A stretch of 35,524 nucleotides of DNA from Hofstenia miamia (GCA_900660155.1 CABFPE010000004.1:473252-508775); one strand, 5' to 3'; numbered from the stretch's first letter, positions 22,829 through 34,047 are shown. Numbers and translations are program-made. Notes: a model not told the origin generated them from the sequence alone.

Positions 22829-23576
22829 TGTGAGGCGTTAAATTTCTTGTAGGCTATCAGCCTTTCTGAAATCAATTTTCTCTAATTGCAATGCCTTGAC
22901 TATGTATAATATACATATTTTCTGTCAACTATTTATTATGTAGAAATTTATAATTTGTAAAATAACTTAAAACAATGAAATCACGGGGTCGTTCAAAAAA
23001 TACTTTCGAATAATAGGATGAACAGGTATTTTTGAACAGTTCGAAAACAATCTAGCAACAAAAACAACATCAATTCTATGCTTTTACAAGTTTACTCTAG
23101 CATGAACTTCTATAAAACTAACTGGACTGGAACAAATGACTAAATAACAGCAACATTTGGCCGATTTCACTCAATTATTTATTAATTCCGCTCTTTTATG
23201 AGTGAATTGAAGAGCGGAATTAATAAATGATTGAGTGAAATCGGCCAAATGTTGCTGTTATTTATTCATTTGTTCCAGTCCAGTTAGTTTTATAGAAGTT
23301 CATGCTAGAGTAAACTTGTAAAAGCATAGAATTGATGTTGTTTTTGTTGCTAGATTGTTTTCGAACTGTTCAAAAATACCTGTTCATCCTATTATTCGAA
23401 AGTATTTTTTGAACGACCCCGTGATTTCATTGTTTTAAGTTATTTTACAAATTATAAATTTCTACATAATAAATAGTTGACAGAAAATATGTATATTATA
23501 CATAGTCAAGGCATTGCAATTAGAGAAAATTGATTTCAGAAAGGCTGATAGCCTACAAGAAATTTAACGCCTCACA
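22829..23576. repeat. Near-perfect palindrome, 367-bp arms, 14-bp loop
   Basis: Arms 22829-23195 and 23210-23576 are reverse complements with two mismatches found by hand; the spacer 23196-23209 is TTATGAGTGAATTG. The right arm ends at the base before an N at 23577. There is no coding sequence or TIR-like GC motif at the outer ends. Either a real fold-back repeat or, more likely, a hairpin read or contig artefact. Confidence 0.92.
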
Positions 23577-23577
23577 N

Positions 23578-24219
23578 GCGTGTGTTGTGTCTTGTAAATA
23601 TGTTTTACGCAGTTTGCAACAGAGTTTGAACCGGCCACATATTTTCAAGCCGGTTAGCTATTTTCTTAGCCGGCCGGCTTACAAATACACAAATTAATTT
23701 GAATAAATGATGTTGGCAAAATGCCTTCAGTAGCTTTTATAAGATTTTCCATACGCAGCCCTGAGAGGCCACAAGCTGTTCCGTTAGCAAATGATTGAAT
23801 GTTTTACGTATTATTAATTCAGACAGAGGTAGAATTTCTCATTCAGTATTACATGTGCAGATGGTTCTAGTTAGGGGTAGGATGCTTCTCTAACAAAAGA
23901 GATGACACCTCTGTATTAGATGAAAGTCCATTTGATGTCAATTCATAGTCACCTTTATTAAAAATTCCATCTTCAGCAAATGCTTTCGTATTTTCTATGC
24001 TTCCTGCATTAATCCTATTTTTTCGGGGATAGTTCTGTATGTCTACCATGATTTAGAATTACCCACAGTTGTTGATTCAATACTTTTCCTGCACTTTTAG
24101 ACAAAGGAAAAACATATTGGAAGCATTAAAAGTTTTGAGAAGGATTCACTATTGTTTTGATTTATTGCTTAACTTATAGCATCTTGCAAAATCATGCCTC
24201 AACTTTGTCTAACTATTGC
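23578..24219. other. Non-coding stretch with a GC-rich patch
   Basis: At 23627-23690 the words GAACCGGCC, AGCCGGTTAGC and AGCCGGCCGGCTTAC stand out in AT-rich DNA and resemble the CCGG-rich ends of hAT elements, but no partner end was found. An open frame at 23867-24049 (-, 60 codons) has normal amino-acid composition but no recognisable domain. Confidence 0.35.
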
Positions 24220-24378
24220 TTAAACGTCCCTTAAAGTTTTCTTTTTTAAGCTAATAATTTCTTCGAATGATGGCATCGGAAGTTCTTGTTTTGTTACTTG
24301 ACAATTCATTGTGCCTTTATTTTTGTGTGAATTGCAGAAAGCTACTGCGAAAATTCTTCCACAGGCACAAATGAATCT
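24220..24378 (-). pseudogene. Possible single zinc-finger fragment
   Basis: The minus strand reads RFICACGRIFAVAFCNSHKN then KGTMNCQVTKQELPMPSFEE and stops at 24220. Cys-x-Cys-Gly-Arg-x-Phe ... His-x6-Cys resembles a C2HC variant of the classical finger, as seen in some transposon and host proteins. Spacing is slightly off the C2H2 norm, there is no start codon in a good context and neighbouring frames are not continuous, so this could be chance. Confidence 0.25.
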
Positions 24379-24624
24379 CTTTATTATCTAGCCATGACAG
24401 GAAGGCTTTCATTATATACACTCAAAGCATTACATTCTAAATGATGAGCTCCTGTTATAAATGTAACTGATTCAAATTTTGTTAACTAATTAGAAATATT
24501 TTTAATAGCTTCAAAAAAATTTCTCAAAAAACTTGATTAGATGGCTCAATGCCTCTCAAAAATGCATTTGGTTATGCATAGTGAATTTTTTATGAAAGGC
24601 ATGTGCATACATCTATACATATAT

Positions 24625-24655
24625 AAATAGCTATATATATATATATATATATATA
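24625..24655. repeat. TA microsatellite
   Basis: An uninterrupted run of about a dozen TA units. It underlies the repeated Tyr-Ile translation on the minus strand. Confidence 0.9.
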
Positions 24656-24906
24656 AGCACTGGACAAAAAAGTGCTGGATATAAGTGATAACGGAACTAT
24701 GTAATGTGCAGCATGCCTTGGATATCTTCCTAAAAGGGAACATAAAAATTTGAATCCTAATTAGTGCGTAATGTAAAACTTTCAGAAAATCCAATTACTG
24801 TGGCTTTGTTTCAAAACTTACTTTTTATAAAAATTATGTTTAGTATAATATAGGAATTTTTGGTAAAGAAAATATTTATATTTTTAGTGCAACTGTGGCA
24901 TTTAAT

Positions 24907-25828
24907 TAGGGATGGGATTCGGATAGTGAATTGAATATACCGGATACCGAATAATTCCGGATAATTTGACTGCCGGATACCGGAAATTTACCGGATACCA
25001 GATAATATATTGTTGAATTGTTACCAGGCCAACTACAAATACGACTTTAAGAAAACAAAATAGGACCTCATTTTTATCACAAAATATGACGGAATTTAGT
25101 TAATAAATATGCAGAAAATTTGACCATCCATCTTTCAAAATGATCTATTTAAACAATATAAAACGTTTTTCTATTACTGAGAACAACTACATCACTAAAT
25201 TATAATAACAGAACATACATTTCTATATATTAATATGGTTAAAATTTCTATTGTAGGCTAACAGTTTTCTCAACATAGAGAAACATCCCCCAAATGCAGC
25301 CGACGTTGAATTAATATATATGTTTTAGTTCAAATGAATTAAAGCAGTCACAATATGACTTTAATAAAATTTCAACCACAAATATTACCATATTCTTCAA
25401 AAAACAAAAATATGACTTTTTATGACTTATAACTTCATATTTAGCTGCACCCCAAGTCTAAAAACCACCTAATAAAATATACCAACAAAAAAGTATGACT
25501 TTTACTACTTTTGGTTACCCTAATTAGTAATGAAGCACAACCTTATTAATCAATTAATATCGACCTCTGACGAATAAAAATAAATATATATTAAATAGAC
25601 TACATCCTGATATTTCAGGAAAATTTGTTTTGTTGTAATGCCAACTTCCATATCATGAATGAAAATATAGCATTTTCCTCGAAAATTCCATATTTTAAAT
25701 CAAGTTTTATCTTAGAATTAGTTATCCTGTAAAATCCGGAAAGCAAGTTAAATTTTACCAGATACCGGATGTCCGGATCCGGTTGAAAATTGCGGATTTT
25801 ACCGGACACCGTTTCCGGCATATCCCTA
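24907..25828. mobile_element. Non-autonomous hAT element (922 bp)
   Basis: Flanked by the exact 8-bp repeat CATTTAAT (24899-24906 and 25829-25836). Ends are TAGGGATGGGATTCGG at the left and the complement of TAGGGATATGCCGG at the right. Subterminal regions hold many copies of CCGGATACCGG-like words in both orientations, as in hAT elements, where they are taken to be transposase binding sites. The interior is AT-rich and has no hAT transposase; the open frame at 25615-25977 (-) runs across the right boundary and is spurious. Confidence 0.88.
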
Positions 25829-25836
25829 CATTTAAT

Positions 25837-28479
25837 AAAGAAGAGACATTGTGAATTAAGAATTGATTTCATAATATTGTTTGTCGTATTAGCAATGTTG
25901 AACTTTTCCAAAATTCTCAAATTCACTAATTCACCTTTAAAAGTGCGATATTCTAGAATTCTTGCTAATTCATACACTGGTAATAAGTAAAATGGGATGC
26001 TGAGAAAATGTACTCAGTACAAGTTTGGTATGAAAAAAACTACTTAATTGCGACTATGCCATGATTGGACTTAAAGTACTTTACTCTGGAGTATTGATGT
26101 GCTAAATAATGCCAAATATATGAAAATAGCTAAAAAAATTTAGGGGTGTATATTATCCTTAAAGTATATGTACTTTTATAAATCATATTTAATAAATATT
26201 TTCTAAGAAATAAAAGTAGAAATATAGTAATATTATTTTTCTCAAAAAATTTATACCAATGAATTTTACTTTAGGAAATATCTTATATTTTACCTTTAGT
26301 TAACATTTAACATAATCTAGCATTGTATATAAATAATTGAGACGTCAAGTGTTGCGCATTTACATAAAATTGTTTACAGAAGAGATAAATGTATTAATGT
26401 GGTCTTAAAGTTCAAAGTGATTAATGTGTTTTTCCCACAGTCTACTTCAAATTCAATAAAACAATTTTTAAGATGATATTGATGTGAGAAGTTCATTATT
26501 TACAACTTCAAAACGAATTCCCTTAGGTGATTTCATTGAAATATCTAGTACCTGTTTAAACTTTGATATAGATTTTGCTATTTAAAATAGTTCAATTCTA
26601 TTAATGGAAGGAATTAAGATATTTCTAAAATTGAAATTTGTTAAGGACTATATATTGTGTAAACAAAAGTTATTAACAGACAATAGTTGATTTTAAGAAA
26701 TTGACAATAATTATTATTGAATATAAAGCAGGTTAGGAATTATAATTTTAAATATATTTCAGCCATTTATAAAATTTCCAACAAAATTCACATAATGAAA
26801 AGTGGTTTCTTCTATACATTTTCCTTAATTTTCAATGCTTTGGCATCTGATTAATTTGAATAATAGCATAGTGTGTTTTTATGTAGCTTTAGAAAAAAAC
26901 ACTCGATTTTGGCTGTAGTCTGTATATATTATTGTCAAAATACATGATTGCTTCATTATAATTTGAAAAGGTTTTTTAATATAAATATCAAAAGAAAAAT
27001 TATTTTAGAAATTTTTAGATGTGAAGGTTTTTCCTTAGAAAGTAAAAAAGCAATTACTTAAGCACACTAGTACATGTATAAAATTGTTTGCAAGTGCTAA
27101 AAACCGGAAGAATTGTACATCATTATTCAAAATAATTATTTTCAAAAAGCTATAACAAATTTATTTCTTAAATTCATTTTCAATAATGATTAATTATATT
27201 GAGATTTGAATTAAAATTTAAAATTAATGTAAAGTTTTAATGTTTTTCAAAATAACATTTCACAATGCAGTGAATTGATTGTTTTGCAAATATATAATAA
27301 CTAATGAGTATCTTTGGAGAATATTTACTAAAAGTAACTGAAATCTGTTCAATTTGAATGCTTGAGATGAAATCATTGTTTTAAGCATCTATGTGTTAGT
27401 ATTAATAAAGTCATTGATGCTTAATTAAAAGCAGGGATTTAGACAAAAGTTTCAACTCCTCCTAGGCCACTTTCATGCTTTTTGAAAAATTTCAATAATT
27501 TGCATTTTATTGGAATACATTTGCATCAAATAACATCAATAAAATGAAAAAATCATAATATTTTTTATAACTGTTATTAGCTCGATTTTATGCTTTAGCA
27601 AAAATAAGTTTATAAATTATTTAAAATAAAAATCTTTAACGGTTTTTTATTAAATTTCCCCCCCTAGATAAAGGGTTAAAATAATGTTCAATGGTAAGGA
27701 AAAGCGTAGTGATAAATGTCATAATTGTAGTTATAAAAAAATAAGTTTTTTCCAAGTACTTGTGTGTCTTGTATGTGTCTGGCATGTTTTGTTCACTCTA
27801 TTTTAACAGTCATACTCAACATAGAAACTGCAAGATGGAACCTAGTGCCATTCTACCAATATATATATATGCTTTTTAAATTTTTAAAGTCCATAATTCA
27901 GCTTTAGTTGCTGCAAATACATGTGAACCTGGATCTACAAACACTGAAATATTAAGGTTAGGAGTGAATCTGAAGGTGCTATTCAATAATTTGATATTAC
28001 TGGATATACTTTATCGGAATTTTAGGCTATGTTTACTTCAGACTCAGTAGGCATATCGTAATGCTAATGCTTGTTATATACTGAATTCCTTTTTACTGCT
28101 TGAGCAAATACACTTTTTTGAGATATTTGTACAGTGACAAGTTTTTTTTATGTTAAATCCTGCCTTAAAGAGAAATCCTTACTGAACTCTACTTGTCAAA
28201 ATACAAATGTAAAAACTAAATTTCGACAGTATTTTTCAAGGTTTTTTCTGCTGGAAAAATTTCATTGAAATGATAAAGTAAGCAAATATTTTAGAACATA
28301 TATTAAATATCGCTGCTATAAACATATATGAGAATAATATTCAAAATTGAATTCGCGTGCTCTCTATAACTATAATATCATGCATGAAAATATGCGACTA
28401 GAGTTAATAAAATAGCATAAAATAGCAAGAGTTCGTTGGATTAAAATTCCATTCTTGATCCCAAAAAGTATTCTCTTCA
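25837..28479. other. Gene-free AT-rich stretch with one member of a repeat pair
   Basis: Apart from the duplicated segment at 26250-26490, I found no protein motif, RNA gene or terminal repeats here. It consists of AT-rich sequence with many A/T runs and a short TA run near 27860. Confidence 0.4.
26250..26490 (+). repeat. Diverged direct repeat, copy 1 (partner 30745-30985)
   Basis: Shares with 30745-30985 words such as ATTTTACCTTTAGTTAAC, GAGACGTCAAGTGTTGC, TTAAAGTTCAAAGTG and CCCACAGTC in the same order and spacing, about 75-80% identical by eye. Not coding in any shared frame. Contains TGTATATAAATA, a TATA-like word. Confidence 0.8.
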
Positions 28480-29016
28480 CTAAAAAAATGGTTGTAAATG
28501 AATCATTGAATAATTTGTAAGTAAATATTTTACACTATTTGCTGTCATTCTTACAGGAATGCAGTTGTCTTTATCTCTAACTATTGTAATATTGTAAGCT
28601 GGTTTCTTCTGCTTCAGAGGAAGAAATTGGCGTTCATAGACTTCATGCGTCTGATTTGCTGAAACAAGCTGAAATTCGTCTAAGAAACTATAAAAATGTT
28701 CGCTTCTATGACGCCTATATGAATGGCATTTTAAGGATTGGTAATAAGTGCAACTAAAGCATTGTTTCTTAATACAAATCGTTCTATAACTCTCATTTTT
28801 GTGTGTTTCTAATGCCAATTGCATGTCATAGGAGTACTGGAACATCAGTTCATTGAAATAGCGATGCTCTATAACGTCATAAAATGCTGTAAAATTTGAA
28901 TGTCGTTGCTTGCATGGAACATAGTGCTCAGATGGATTTAGAGAAAGTGATCCCACAAAGAGAAACAGAGGTGTAAGTGCTAGAATCGCGCAAAGTAATA
29001 TTGAAGAGCAAAGCAT
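28480..29016 (-). CDS. Secreted glycoprotein of unknown family (178 codons)
   Basis: A single uninterrupted frame from ATG (29016) to the stop at 28480, long for this AT-rich DNA. The N terminus MLCSSILLCAILALTPLFLF is a good signal peptide with cleavage probably near residues 23-26. The mature part has six Cys (35, 81, 86, 89, 97, 152), compatible with three disulfides, including C-x4-C-x2-C-x7-C, and five N-glycosylation sequons (N41, N74, N121, N142, N168). There is no transmembrane segment beyond the signal. I do not recognise the family. It stands alone, with no supported neighbour within 5 kb. Amino-acid use is protein-like (Tyr, His, Glu, Arg, Cys spread) rather than the Ile/Lys/Phe/Asn pattern of random frames here. 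A single-exon gene or a retrocopy are both possible. Confidence 0.6.
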   Translation of the reverse strand: MLCSSILLCAILALTPLFLFVGSLSLNPSEHYVPCKQRHSNFTAFYDVIEHRYFNELMFQYSYDMQLALETHKNESYRTICIKKQCFSCTYYQSLKCHSYRRHRSEHFYSFLDEFQLVSANQTHEVYERQFLPLKQKKPAYNITIVRDKDNCIPVRMTANSVKYLLTNYSMIHLQPFF

Positions 29017-29926
29017 AATTTACGTCTATCCTTGGTTAGAAAACTAGCAATTAATGAGCACTTTGATAAATATCTAGTATTTATTTAGTGGATCTTAGTT
29101 GTGATAAGCCACAAGTTGCCAAACTGATTTCTGCTTAACCAAGATACCACCTTTTCTAAAGCAGCTTGATTTTTTAAAACTATGGAGCATACATGTAGGT
29201 TCTTTTAATTAAAAATTCATTGCAATTTTACTTATTAATTGTTGAAAATAATTAATCACCAATTGATGATTAATAAAAGGCAGTCTATGTTTCAAATTAT
29301 TATTGTTAATAGTGAAACAGCAGTAGAAACAGAAGTGCGTTGCAATGATTGAGCCAATGAAAAATACAATATTGAGCTGGAGGACCGTATGGTAAAATTA
29401 TTTTCCTATATGCTTACATGTATTATACATACCTAGGTTTGATTTCAGTAAAAATGTACTCGGAATCTCCCCTGATTTTGATCTGGCCAAGTCTCTGGTG
29501 ACCTGATATAATAAAATATATATACTGTATATGTATAATATATATATATATAATATTATATATATATGCATTTTAAATGTGTATTCACTTGTTAATTACT
29601 ATAGTGAGAATCGATAGATGCATAATTTACTTGTTTAACCATTACTTGTGATTATACTATTTTTAAAAATTTCAAGTACTATTCATATATTTACTTTTAC
29701 TTTTAGCACAAATTTAAATATTAGCGAAAATATTATTCAACTGAAAATGGCAAGTAGAAGCTGACATTTAGTGTGTTGAAAATTGAAATTGAAATTTTGA
29801 AACTTTGCATTCAAATTTAACCTAGAAAGGCAAGGATTTTTATAAAATTTTTATGAAACTCTAAGAAATTGTAAGCGCTTATAGCTTAAAAAACTATTAA
29901 AGCTATATTTAATCTGAAAGCACCAC
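29017..29926. other. Upstream region of the secreted-protein gene
   Basis: Would contain its promoter on the minus strand; no clear TATA box at a usual distance was found. A near-palindrome ATTAATCA...TGATTAAT lies at 29253-29276. Otherwise AT-rich, with no gene. Confidence 0.3.
29514..29572. repeat. AT-rich microsatellite and palindrome
   Basis: Runs of TA units with small interruptions (AATATATATATATATAATAT), able to fold on themselves. No function inferred. Confidence 0.85.
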
Positions 29927-30019
29927 ATGATAGAAGAGGGTCTTTTCTTTCTTTTTCACTCTAAATTCGACCATTGGCTTTACCCTATCGAGGCATGTCT
30001 TTGCGCAATTTCAGGCCTT

Positions 30020-30208
30020 CGGCCCGCGAACTCTGACTTTGTGCACGGTACGCCTCAATGGATTTGGAATATCTTTGCACATATCAAGAAACAGTCCAAA
30101 TTCCTTGCTGCTTCGATGGGCTCAAAACCCTATAAATACATGAACATTAGGCATGGAGAGAATTTAAATCTTTTTGAAAAATTCAAAATTTTCAAAGAAA
30201 AAGTATAA
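30020..30208. repeat. Inverted repeat arm 1 (partner 31345-31505)
   Basis: Contains CTCTGACTTTGTGCACGG and CGCCTCAATGGATTTGG, whose diverged complement lies at about 31465-31505 (CTCTGGCTTTGCGCAAGG, CACCTCAATGGGTTTGG when reversed). The alignment continues toward TACATGAACATTAGGCAT / TACATGAACGTTGGGTAT, and to a TTTGAAAAATTC-like end. It is about 65-70% identical by eye, and the arms are about 1.1 kb apart. The open frame 29927-30208 overlaps this arm, but the other arm does not keep that frame, so a coding role is unlikely. Confidence 0.7.
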
Positions 30209-30744
30209 ATATTTTAAACAACCTCAGGCACAGCAACATGCTTCAATTATAATTTTTCAACATTGCATTAAAAAATGCTTCCCAATAGGCCTACCCATGC
30301 CCCAAGATTTTCAAATTAGCTAAAAGGCTCTGAGAAATATTTTCGTAAATGTGGAAAACGTCATGGCCTTTAAAATAGACGCTAGGCTGTTTAAGTTTAA
30401 CCAACAGGTGTTTCATTATGGGAGTTTGGATTTTATAATTTTCAATTTTAATAAATTCAATAATAATAATATTTGCGAATGAATGATGTCTTAACATTCT
30501 CCACTAGAGGGATACAAAATTTAGTGACAAAATCTCTTGTAATTAGACCACAATTTCTATGATGTTATATTAGTAGCGACACTATATAAAGTTAAGTACG
30601 AAAAATTTTGTGAGAACTTCAGTATTATTATTTAGGTGTTTGTTTGTGTTCTAATCTCAAACTGCAAGTAGTTTATGAAGATTTATGTTAATAATTTTCT
30701 TTCAAAAAATCACAAAGTAAGTAAAATTCTATATATGTTTGCAG

Positions 30745-30985
30745 CGAAAAAGCTATACAAGTGGATTTTGCTTTTGGAAATATGCTCACATTTTACCTTT
30801 AGTTAACTTTTCACATCCTCTAACATTGTATATCAACACTTGAGACGTCAAGTGTTGCAGATTTACATACATTTGTTTACAATTGAGACAAACGAATGAA
30901 TGTGGTTTTAAAGTTCAAAGTGCTTAATGTCTTTCCCACAGTCCACTTCAATTTTAAAATAAATTTTATTAAAGGGATATTGATG
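30745..30985 (+). repeat. Diverged direct repeat, copy 2 (partner 26250-26490)
   Basis: Second copy of the segment at 26250-26490, same orientation. Here GAGACGTCAAGTGTTGC is preceded by TATCAACACTT, making a short complementary pair (AACACTTGA...TCAAGTGTT) around GACG. It lies between the arms of the inverted pair at 30020 and 31345. Confidence 0.8.
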
Positions 30986-31344
30986 TTATAAAACAATTTA
31001 AATCCTTCCTTTTTGTAATAAGTACTTAAATATGAAAATCAATTCAAAAGAGATCTTGAAGAATTTTTCATTTTGCAGAAGAGTCTGATTCAATATTTAA
31101 ATCTATCATCGAAAAATTTTCTAGTAAGCTTCAATGCAACACATTAAATACCAAAAAAGGTAAAGGCTTACCGCTCATCCCTCCTAATTAATCGAACTGT
31201 TTTTTCATATTTTCAAATATTTTTCCACCCCTATTAGGAAGTTAGACAAATCTGAACAATGGATACATCTAGTGATGAACTCGTTTTAAAGTAATGTTGA
31301 AAATTTGTACTAAAATGTATTTCTGTGCCTAAGGTACTTGAAAA

Positions 31345-31505
31345 GACTATTCTTTTTTGAAAATTCAAATTATTTAAAACAGATTTCAAATCTCTCGATA
31401 CCCAACGTTCATGTAATTATAAGAAAACAACGAAAAACTTTATCTGTTTCCCTATATGTGGATAGAACTCCCAAACCCATTGAGGTGTGCCTTGCGCAAA
31501 GCCAG
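31345..31505. repeat. Inverted repeat arm 2 (partner 30020-30208)
   Basis: Reverse complement of the pattern described for 30020-30208. Together the arms enclose about 1.1 kb that includes the 30745-30985 repeat. No target duplication was identified at the outer ends. Confidence 0.65.
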
Positions 31506-31529
31506 AGATCATCGCACCCAAACTGAGAC

Positions 31530-32630
31530 TCCCATTGACAATAGGTTCTTTAGACTTGGTTTGTGCAGCAGGCTGTCCTTAACAAAACACTGAGAAAAAA
31601 ATTTCAAATATTTGTTGATGTTACTAATGAGCTAACGCATTAATTTTTTTGCCAAGAAGAACTGAGTGAAGCTGTTCAGAATGTACAGAGTCTCCTCCCA
31701 ACTCCGGTCAATGAAAAGCCCTGTTTCTGAAAACGGGTTACTTAACTAAGACCCAACAAAATTTGCTATATCTTAACCAAATTTATCAATAATTCATAAC
31801 TTCTTAGACTTCAAACATCTTAGAAAATTATAGGACCCAGTTAGAAATATTTTGGAAACAGACATTCAAGTGAACTTTGCAGTTGCATAAATTTAAACTG
31901 TTAAGGCATACTGACAATGTTCGAACATTAAGAATATTAGGATATTCTTTGAACCATCATTTTATAAGAATACTTGAGAAATTACAGACATTCAAAATCA
32001 AAATCCCCAATTTGAAAGACATTTTATGAAATGATTTGAAACTTGTAAGAATAGCTTCACAGGAAGCGAGAAATTTTTGTATTATTTAATATAATAATTT
32101 CTCATAACAATTCATACATAAATGTTGTGCAAAGGTTATATTGAATATAGTGCATGTACCCTTTAAAAATCTTCCAAATTGAGAGAAATTTAAAATATCT
32201 TAGTTGAGAAAAGTCGGTGTAAAAGTTCTCATAAATTTATACATTTTGTAAAACATATACATGTATTTTAGTAATAAAATTTATGGAGGTTAGCGCACTC
32301 AAATCAAATTCAAGCATTTAAAATTAATAGAAGGCTAATGATAGTAAATATCTATGATCATTTGTACGATCTCAAGGCATACTGCAGTAATATGAACGAA
32401 AATGTGGTCTTAAATTCATTCCATCGCAGGGAAGCATTTGATGCAACCATTCACATTAATTGACCAAATCCAAGGATTTGCTATTTTACGAAGCTCCATG
32501 CCTTTTGAAAAACTGGGCTAATTTATTTAGCATACTTGAACAAAACTTAAAGCAATTCGTACTTGCTAGAGGATTTTATTGCTTCCATTCGTGATTAAAG
32601 TAGGTCTTGAAAACTTTCATGTCACGTTGA
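31530..32630. other. Gene-free stretch left of the TAA microsatellite
   Basis: AT-rich with no supported gene, terminal repeat or RNA. Confidence 0.4.
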
Positions 32631-32631
32631 A

Positions 32632-32652
32632 AATAATAATAATAATAATAAT

Positions 32653-32718
<66 letters not shown>
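32632..32718. repeat. AAT/TAA microsatellite (about 28 units)
   Basis: A run of AAT with one interruption (ATATTAAT near 32651). It directly precedes the R4/Dong-like LINE fragment; a shorter AAT run follows that fragment at about 34097-34111. Confidence 0.95.
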
Positions 32719-32719
<1 letters not shown>

Positions 32720-34047
32720 GAGATGGTGATGGTTTGAGTACAAGCAGCGGTGATAAGATTGAGGAAGTCAAGGAGGGGTACAAGTACTTAGGAGTAATAG
32801 AGAAGGACAGAACAGATCACGAGGAAATGAAGATGAGGCTAAGGAAAGAATACAAGAGGAGAGTAAGGAAGGTACTACAGAAGTCAGCATTGAATGGGCA
32901 GAATAGTATAAAAAAAATTAATACATGGGCAATACCAGTGTTGAGATATTCCGCAGGAATAGTTAGGTGGAACAAGAATGAATTGAGGGAATTAGACAGG
33001 GAGACAAGGAAGATACTAGCAGCAGAGATAGCATTCAACTTAAATGGAGATGTAGATAGGCTGTACATGGCAAGGCATAAGGGAGGGAAAGGACTGCTAA
33101 GTGTGGAGGAAACTGTAGAAGCAGAAGCACCAGGGCTAAAGGAATACGTAGAAGCACAACCTAGAGGGTCAATACTGAAGGTCACTAAGGAGTTAAGGAA
33201 GATGACAACTGAGAGTGAAAGAAAGACAGCATACCAGAGTAGGATGGAATTAGAGAGACAAACAAGGTATAGGCAGAAGAAAATGCATGGAGAATACTAG
33301 AGTAACACAGAAAAATGTGACAGAGAAGACAGCAATAAGTGGTTAAAGAAGGTAGGACTAAAAAGAGAAACAGAAGCACTGATAATGGCAGCACAGGAGC
33401 AAGCAATAAGAACAAACTGGGTGAAGAAGCATATAGACAGAAGAGTAGAAGTAAGTGATAAGTGTAGGCTATGTAAGAAAGAGGCGGAGACAGTAGATCA
33501 TCTGATAGCAGGGTGAGAGAAGTTGACGCAGAATGAGTATAAGTTCAGGCATGACAAGATGGGACGAATGGTACACTGGAGTTTGAGCAGGCAGCATGGG
33601 TTAGAAGCAGGAGACAAGTGGTATGAGCAGAAGCCACAGGGTGTGATAGAAAATGAGAAGGTTAAGATACTGTGGGACTTCAACATACAGACGAGCAAAG
33701 TGATAGAAGCACGGAGGCCAGACATAGTAGTGGTAGACAAAGAGAAAAGATTAGGAACAGTGATAGACATAGCAGTAAAAAAGGACAGAAATGTAGAAAG
33801 CAAGGAGAAAGACAAGATAGACAAGTACAGAGAGTTGGCAGAAGAAATAGAAAGGCTGTGGAAGTTAAAGAAGGTTGAAGTAGTGCCTGTAGTAGTAGGC
33901 GCACTAGGAGCAATGAGTAAGAAGCATAAGAGATACTTGGTGAAGTTGGGAGTACCAAAGTGGGGAGGAGCGGTAGCACAGAAGGCAGCATTGTTAGGTA
34001 CAGCAAGTGTCCTGAGGAAAGCTCTCAGACTCCCTGGGAACTGGTGA
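32719..34047 (+). pseudogene. LINE protein: RT C-terminus, CCHC finger, REL endonuclease
   Basis: One frame throughout with two nonsense codons and no frameshift. Segments: EEVKEGYKYLGVIEKD and YSAGIVRWNKNEL (RT thumb); DVDRLYMARHKGGKGLLSVE; TAG at 33298-33300; CRLCKKEAETVDHLIAG (33457-33513) followed by TGA (33514-33516) exactly where the last Cys of C-x2-C-x8-H-x4-C belongs; RHD (33547-33555); ARRPDIVVVD...VIDIAV, a PD-x14-D catalytic motif with its Asp codons at 33721 and 33766; and a basic C-terminus ending PGNW-TGA. The full protein reverse-transcribes and cuts its target; this copy lacks the RT palm and is inactive. Upstream, the frame runs open into the microsatellite, so no genuine start exists. 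Confidence 0.87.

Noticed and set aside
25615..25977. 120-codon minus-strand frame
   Set aside because: It crosses the right end and target duplication of the hAT element, so the frame is a chance fusion.
29927..30208. 93-codon frame as a gene
   Set aside because: Overlaps one arm of a diverged inverted repeat whose other arm does not preserve the frame.
10202..33516. TGA read as cysteine (Euplotes-type code)
   Set aside because: Other in-frame TGAs in the window replace non-Cys residues (for example the Pro region of the LINE RT near 16405 and the Gypsy gag near 14304), and these are decayed elements, so ordinary nonsense mutation suffices.
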